Of a stretch of DNA of 64,000 nucleotides, positions 60,323 through 64,000 are shown piece by piece. The position numbers and the translations under genes were made by a program. A model generated the notes under the pieces. It made no database searches, was not told where the DNA came from, and saw only the letters and a list, made by a program, of their open reading frames with translations. The stretch is from Alitiscatomonas aceti (lineage in GTDB: Bacteria; Bacillota; Clostridia; Lachnospirales; Lachnospiraceae). Location: NCBI RefSeq assembly GCF_025567195.1, contig NZ_JAOQJF010000012.1, positions 28,762-92,761 of the forward strand, given 5' to 3'. Position 1 is the stretch's first letter, and every line of letters begins with the position of its first letter.

Positions 60323-60769
60323 TTACGCCTCTGTCACCTTGACTCTCAGCTTTGCAGTTACGTCCTTGTGGAGCTTAATGGGCACCTCAAAGGTTCCAAG
60401 GCTGCGGATGGGATCCGTTAAGACCATTTTCTTCTTATCAATATCCAGATGTAACTGGTCGGCCGCCGCCTTGGCGATCTCCTTTGTGGAAACGGAGCCA
60501 AAGGTCCTTCCGCCCTCTCCGGCCTTGATGGAGATTGTCACCGAAAGCTCGTCGATCTTTGCAGCCAGGGCCTTTGCCTCTGCCAGCTGCTCTGCAGCCA
60601 CCTTGGCTTCGTTGGCCTTCTGGAGCTTCAGATCGTTCAGATTCTTTGTGTTGGCCTCTACGCCCAACTTCTTCGGCAGGATAAAGTTTCTTGCATATCC
60701 GTCGTTGACCTTTACGATCTGTCCTTTTTTTCCAAGTGCCTTTACATCCTCTAATAATACAACTTCCAC
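60323..60769 (-). CDS. rplI: ribosomal protein L9
   Basis: A 148-residue large-subunit protein. The signature VLLEDVKALGKKGQIVKVNDGYARNF is split here into MEVVLLEDVKALGKKG and KVNDGYARNFILPKKLG, followed by the long central helix (TKNLNDLKLQKANEAKVAA) and the C-terminal domain with GRTFGSVSTKEIA. Length is normal. It starts one base after the gdpP stop and runs into dnaB. Confidence 0.97.
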   Translation of the reverse strand: MEVVLLEDVKALGKKGQIVKVNDGYARNFILPKKLGVEANTKNLNDLKLQKANEAKVAAEQLAEAKALAAKIDELSVTISIKAGEGGRTFGSVSTKEIAKAAADQLHLDIDKKKMVLTDPIRSLGTFEVPIKLHKDVTAKLRVKVTEA

Positions 60770-60770
60770 G

Positions 60771-62816
60771 TTAAAATTCTCCTTTCTGTTTCATCGCCAG
60801 GATCACATCTTTGATCTTTTCCTTTGCCTCCTCCACAGTCGCTCCGGGAAGCTGGGCTCCGGCGATGGTCCTGTGTCCGCCTCCGCCCAGCTTTTCCATC
60901 ATTACCTGGACGTTGATCTCATCAATGGAGCGGGCGCTGACATAGATCTTTCCGTTATAGGGGGTCAAGACCACAGAGGCCTTGATGCCGATGATATCCA
61001 GAAGCTCGTTGGCCGCCTGGGCCCCAACCACCGTGGGACTTTCCACATTCTCTGCCGGACATACGCTGATGGCAAAGGCTCCCTCAAAGACCTCAGCCTG
61101 ACGGACTGCCTCGGCCCTGGCCTTGTAATCCTCCATTTTATCCCGGAACAGCTTCCTTACCCTGGTCACATCAGCGCCGTTCCTCCTTAAGAACGCCGCG
61201 GCCTCGAAGGTCCTGACTCCTGCCTGGTTTGTGAAATTATTGGTATCGATGACGATACCGGCGTACATGGCGTCGGCCTCCAGGGATTTGATCCGGATGC
61301 TGTCCGTCACATACTGCAGGATCTCCGCCACCAGCTCACAGGCCGAGGAGGCATAGGGCTCCACATAGGATAAGGTAGCGTTGCTGATGATCTCGCTGGA
61401 CTGGCGGTGATGGTCGATGACCACAATGGTCTTTACCAGATTTAAAAGCTGGGGCTCTTCCGTATAGCTGGGGCGGTTCACATCCACCACCACAAGGGCT
61501 GTGGACGGGTCCGCCAGCTCCGCCGCATCGTCTCCCATCAGGAACAGATCCTGGGGATAATCGCTGTTATTGATAAACCGGTCCATCATGGGCCGTACCG
61601 ATGAGGTGACCTCGTTGATGACGATATGGGCCTTTTTCCCAAGGGCTGCGGCGATCCGGTACACGCCGATGGCAGAACCGAAGGAGTCGATGTCCCCGAT
61701 CTTGTGGCCCATGATAAGAAGCCGGTCCTTGGTCTCCAGGAGCTCCCGGAGGGCATGGGCCTTTACTCTGGCCTTAACACGGGTGGTCTTCTCCAGCTGC
61801 TGGGATTTTCCTCCATAATACTGGATCTTTTCCCCGTTCTTCACCACGGCCTGGTCGCCGCCGCGTCCCAGGGCCATGTCGATGGCGGTCCGGGCGTACT
61901 CATAGTTGCGGATATACGTATCGCCGTTGATGCCGATCCCGATACTTAAGGTAACGGCCATTTCATTTCCGATATTAACGGTCTTTACATCCTCCAGGAG
62001 GCTGAACCGCTCCGCCTCCAGGGACGGCATATATTTCTGCTCGATGGCAAAGAAATATTTGTCCTTTTCCATCTTTTTCACGATGCCGTTGACCCCGGAA
62101 ATATATTTGCTGACCTTCCGGTCGATGAGGGCCACCAAAAGCGACCGGCGCACCTCCTCCACGCTCTCCAGCGCTTCGTCATAGTTATCCAGATAAATAA
62201 GGCCCGCTACCATTTTCTGATCCGTGATGGCCTGCATATATTCATGGATCTCTGTCTCGTCATAAAGGTATACGGCCAACACCTGCTGCTCCGTCTTCTG
62301 GCCCGGCGCAGCGGAAAGCAGGCCGCTGTCTGACTGGATCGTCACACGCTTTATAGAGGCCCTGTAAATGGCTCCCCCATACGCGCACTGGACCTCCAGG
62401 GCATGGTCCATTTTTTCCAGGCCTTCCTCTGTGATCTCCGGGAACAGGGCCGTAAGGCTCCGCCTGGCGCTCTTTTCATCCTTGATCACCGCAGAAAACG
62501 CCCGGTTGGTCCACAAAAGGCGTCCCGCTTCATCGGCGATGCCGTAAGGCAGCTCCATGGAAGCCATCAGGTTCTTCTGGCTCTGGTCAAAATCCGCGGC
62601 AAAGCCCACAAGCCCTGTCAGGATCCGCTTTTTTCCATACCAGAAGAGGACCCCCGCGCAGAATGCATACAGGACCGTAAACACGGCCATGACCATACCG
62701 GCTTTGCCGGAAACCAGGCCCACTGCCCCATTGGCGCAGAGGACCAGGACCGAAAGTACCACGGGCCACTGCATGTATTTCTGCAGCACATTCCTGACCT
62801 TTTTATTCTCTTTCAT
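60771..62816 (-). CDS. gdpP: cyclic-di-AMP phosphodiesterase GdpP
   Basis: Membrane-bound DHH/DHHA1 phosphodiesterase that hydrolyses c-di-AMP. The 681-residue protein has two N-terminal membrane helices (about 14-60), a PAS-like domain (about 75-175), a degenerate GGDEF domain (to about 310, with SIGIGINGDTYIRNYEYA and ALGRGGDQAVV) and the catalytic DHH domain with HKIGDIDSFGSAIGV, VVVDVNRPSYT, VVIDHHRQSS and MYAGIVIDTNNF. DHHA1 closes with GGGGHRTIAGAQL. All expected metal-site residues are visible. First gene of the gdpP-rplI-dnaB transcript. Confidence 0.96.
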   Translation of the reverse strand: MKENKKVRNVLQKYMQWPVVLSVLVLCANGAVGLVSGKAGMVMAVFTVLYAFCAGVLFWYGKKRILTGLVGFAADFDQSQKNLMASMELPYGIADEAGRLLWTNRAFSAVIKDEKSARRSLTALFPEITEEGLEKMDHALEVQCAYGGAIYRASIKRVTIQSDSGLLSAAPGQKTEQQVLAVYLYDETEIHEYMQAITDQKMVAGLIYLDNYDEALESVEEVRRSLLVALIDRKVSKYISGVNGIVKKMEKDKYFFAIEQKYMPSLEAERFSLLEDVKTVNIGNEMAVTLSIGIGINGDTYIRNYEYARTAIDMALGRGGDQAVVKNGEKIQYYGGKSQQLEKTTRVKARVKAHALRELLETKDRLLIMGHKIGDIDSFGSAIGVYRIAAALGKKAHIVINEVTSSVRPMMDRFINNSDYPQDLFLMGDDAAELADPSTALVVVDVNRPSYTEEPQLLNLVKTIVVIDHHRQSSEIISNATLSYVEPYASSACELVAEILQYVTDSIRIKSLEADAMYAGIVIDTNNFTNQAGVRTFEAAAFLRRNGADVTRVRKLFRDKMEDYKARAEAVRQAEVFEGAFAISVCPAENVESPTVVGAQAANELLDIIGIKASVVLTPYNGKIYVSARSIDEINVQVMMEKLGGGGHRTIAGAQLPGATVEEAKEKIKDVILAMKQKGEF

Positions 62817-62887
62817 GCTTTTCTCCTATTTCCAGGCCCCTGTGGACCATGGCAGAACAACAACGCAAAATTCCTTATATGTCCTCC

Positions 62888-62916
62888 ATTATATCATATC
62901 CCGCCTTGTTTGTAAA
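62888..62916 (-). promoter_or_regulatory. gdpP-rplI-dnaB promoter
   Basis: On the minus strand TTTACA (62911-62916), 17-base spacer, TATAAT (62888-62893). Confidence 0.72.
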
Positions 62917-63122
62917 TTTTAACCGTGCTTTTCGTATGGCTTTGTACGGTTTCTGCAAGGGAAGCTTCCATTTTTCTTTTTCATTTCATTTAGAGGACAT
63001 TTATTATATATTTGGACGGCAAAACGATAATTTCTCTTTTTTTATGTTATCATTTGAATATACAATCATTTTCTTTTACAAAATTCCCAAATTATAAAAT
63101 CAATCGCCAAAGGAGGGATCTT

Positions 63123-63779
63123 ATGAAAAAACGAATATTTGAATATTCCGTCTTCCTGTGTATTATGGCAGGCTTTCTTGCAAATACAAACTCATTAACG
63201 CTGTTTTTTGATGCCGAATCCATCTGGGGCAGTGGCTTTGGCAAAGCACTCACGGATCTGGGCAATCAGACCAGAACTGCGATTGCTCCCGGACTTGCCG
63301 CTGGGTTTGTTATTCTTATCATGAACGGCCAACTGCATCTCTGGCAGGGGTGCCTTCTCTGCCTGTCTATCCCCTTTTTTGACACCCTGTTCATGAATGT
63401 TTTTATGCCATTTTTAAGAATCCTTTTCATGTCAGAACCCGCCTCCATAAATCTGTATGCGGTATTTTCCAATTATACCCTGTTTCTATCCTATACTTTT
63501 CCCGTTTTCTTTATTGCACTGGTTTTTTATGGTATTTCTGCAAAAAAACATTTTATCACCATTCCATGTATTATATGGAATGCAGGCTGGTACTTCCTTT
63601 TAAACCTAATTCCTCCATTTTTTCCAAAATATGATTTCAGCCAAATGGGTATGGACATGGGAGCAGCTACGAAACGTTTTTTGCTTTACGGATTATCCTA
63701 TCTGGCTATTATACTGTTAGTTTTCTTTACTCTTTATGATATACAGATACATTCCAAAGCCAGAACAAATGTAAAATAA
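63123..63779 (+). CDS. multi-pass membrane protein of unknown function
   Basis: A 218-residue protein with about six hydrophobic helices and short loops. The first 20 residues (MKKRIFEYSVFLCIMAGFLA) may be a signal anchor. No family is recognised. The ATG at 63123 is chosen because AAAGGAGGGATCTT precedes it; the frame is open 37 codons upstream but crosses A+T-rich sequence without a site. The base composition is more A+T-rich than the housekeeping genes to its left, and insertion-sequence-like hairpins follow, so it may belong to an accessory segment. Confidence 0.7.
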   Translation: MKKRIFEYSVFLCIMAGFLANTNSLTLFFDAESIWGSGFGKALTDLGNQTRTAIAPGLAAGFVILIMNGQLHLWQGCLLCLSIPFFDTLFMNVFMPFLRILFMSEPASINLYAVFSNYTLFLSYTFPVFFIALVFYGISAKKHFITIPCIIWNAGWYFLLNLIPPFFPKYDFSQMGMDMGAATKRFLLYGLSYLAIILLVFFTLYDIQIHSKARTNVK

Positions 63780-63920
63780 AACCATCAAAATACAGCAGGT
63801 CATTCACACACCGAAATTGCACTGCCGGGGTTTCTGGACGAGAGCCTGGCAGTGCCAGCCGCAGACTCACTCCAGTCTCATTCTCCCCTATCAGCTGAAT
63901 ATTACCGTCTTTAAGTCATG

Positions 63921-64000
63921 AACCACCAGTTCAACTGGTGGTTTGATTATGCCCCTATAAGGGGCCTATGCCTGCAACGCCTGAAAGGCGGATGCCTCAA
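63921..64000. mobile_element. probable end of an IS200/IS605-family element (cut by window edge)
   Basis: Three hairpins in 70 bases: AACCACCAGT with ACTGGTGGTT (63921-63943), GCCCC with GGGGC (63951-63965) and CGCCT with AGGCG (63978-63990). Subterminal hairpins of this kind mark the ends of IS200/IS605 elements in gut clostridia. The transposase would lie beyond base 64000, so this is a tentative call. Confidence 0.45.

Overview
The window looks like chromosome from a Lachnospiraceae (Clostridium cluster XIVa) Firmicute of medium G+C. Signs of this are strong AGGAGG-type ribosome sites, near-consensus sigma-A promoters, a gdpP-rplI-dnaB block, a TRAP-TAXI transporter, a reverse rubrerythrin, luxS, many choline-binding repeat proteins and a Spo0A-like regulator. 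No species is claimed. Coding density is high in the housekeeping parts. It is looser and more A+T-rich between about 22 and 33 kb, which is the accessory part.

Layout. 0-4.4 kb (+): the end of a LytTR response regulator, a GHKL sensor kinase, an ATC-hydrolase-like protein, an Nramp-related transporter and a small membrane protein. 4.5-8.2 kb (-): TAXI binding protein, DUF1850 protein and fused TRAP permease. 8.2-15.6 kb (-): a three-gene operon headed by a 1615-residue multidomain protein (HD, HEAT-like, nucleotidyltransferase, phosphoribosyltransferase-like), followed by a lactate/malate-dehydrogenase-like protein and a flavodoxin-fold protein. It is divergent from a perR-like gene and a reverse rubrerythrin (15.7-16.8 kb, +), which share an operator-like sequence. 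16.9-17.5 kb (-): a decayed type III toxin-antitoxin locus that keeps its promoter and attenuator. 17.5-22 kb (-): YhaN/YhaO-like repair pair and asnS.

22-35.3 kb is a cell-surface island. It holds three paralogous secreted acidic choline-binding-repeat proteins with nearly identical 5' ends, two in direct and one in inverted orientation. It also holds an Rpn-family nuclease gene with an in-frame 24-bp minisatellite and a truncated copy of that gene, a stand-alone Spo0A C-terminal-domain protein, a winged-helix/LicC/LicA fusion that should make and activate phosphocholine, and a GH25 lysozyme with about a dozen choline-binding repeats. Read together, one gene decorates surface polymers with phosphocholine and four proteins could bind it.

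35.3-45.3 kb: larC and larB (-), fumarylacetoacetase-family hydrolase and trpS (-), luxS (+), then xth, an Uup-like ABC-F protein and a GlgX-like protein that has lost all GH13 catalytic residues (-). 45.5-52.7 kb (-): a nucleoside uptake and salvage operon (M20 hydrolase, BMP lipoprotein, ATPase, two permeases, adenosine deaminase). 52.8-58 kb: bioY under a BirA-type operator, rarA, an M20 peptidase, an amidohydrolase and a 56-residue ferredoxin. 58-62.9 kb (-): a MerR-like protein, dnaB, rplI and gdpP. 63-64 kb: a membrane protein of unknown function, then hairpins resembling the end of an IS200/IS605 element cut by the window edge.

No rRNA, tRNA, CRISPR array or intact transposase was seen. 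The candidates most worth following are the 1615-residue operon, the recombination-prone choline-binding paralogs, the inactive GlgX homolog and the type III toxin-antitoxin relic.
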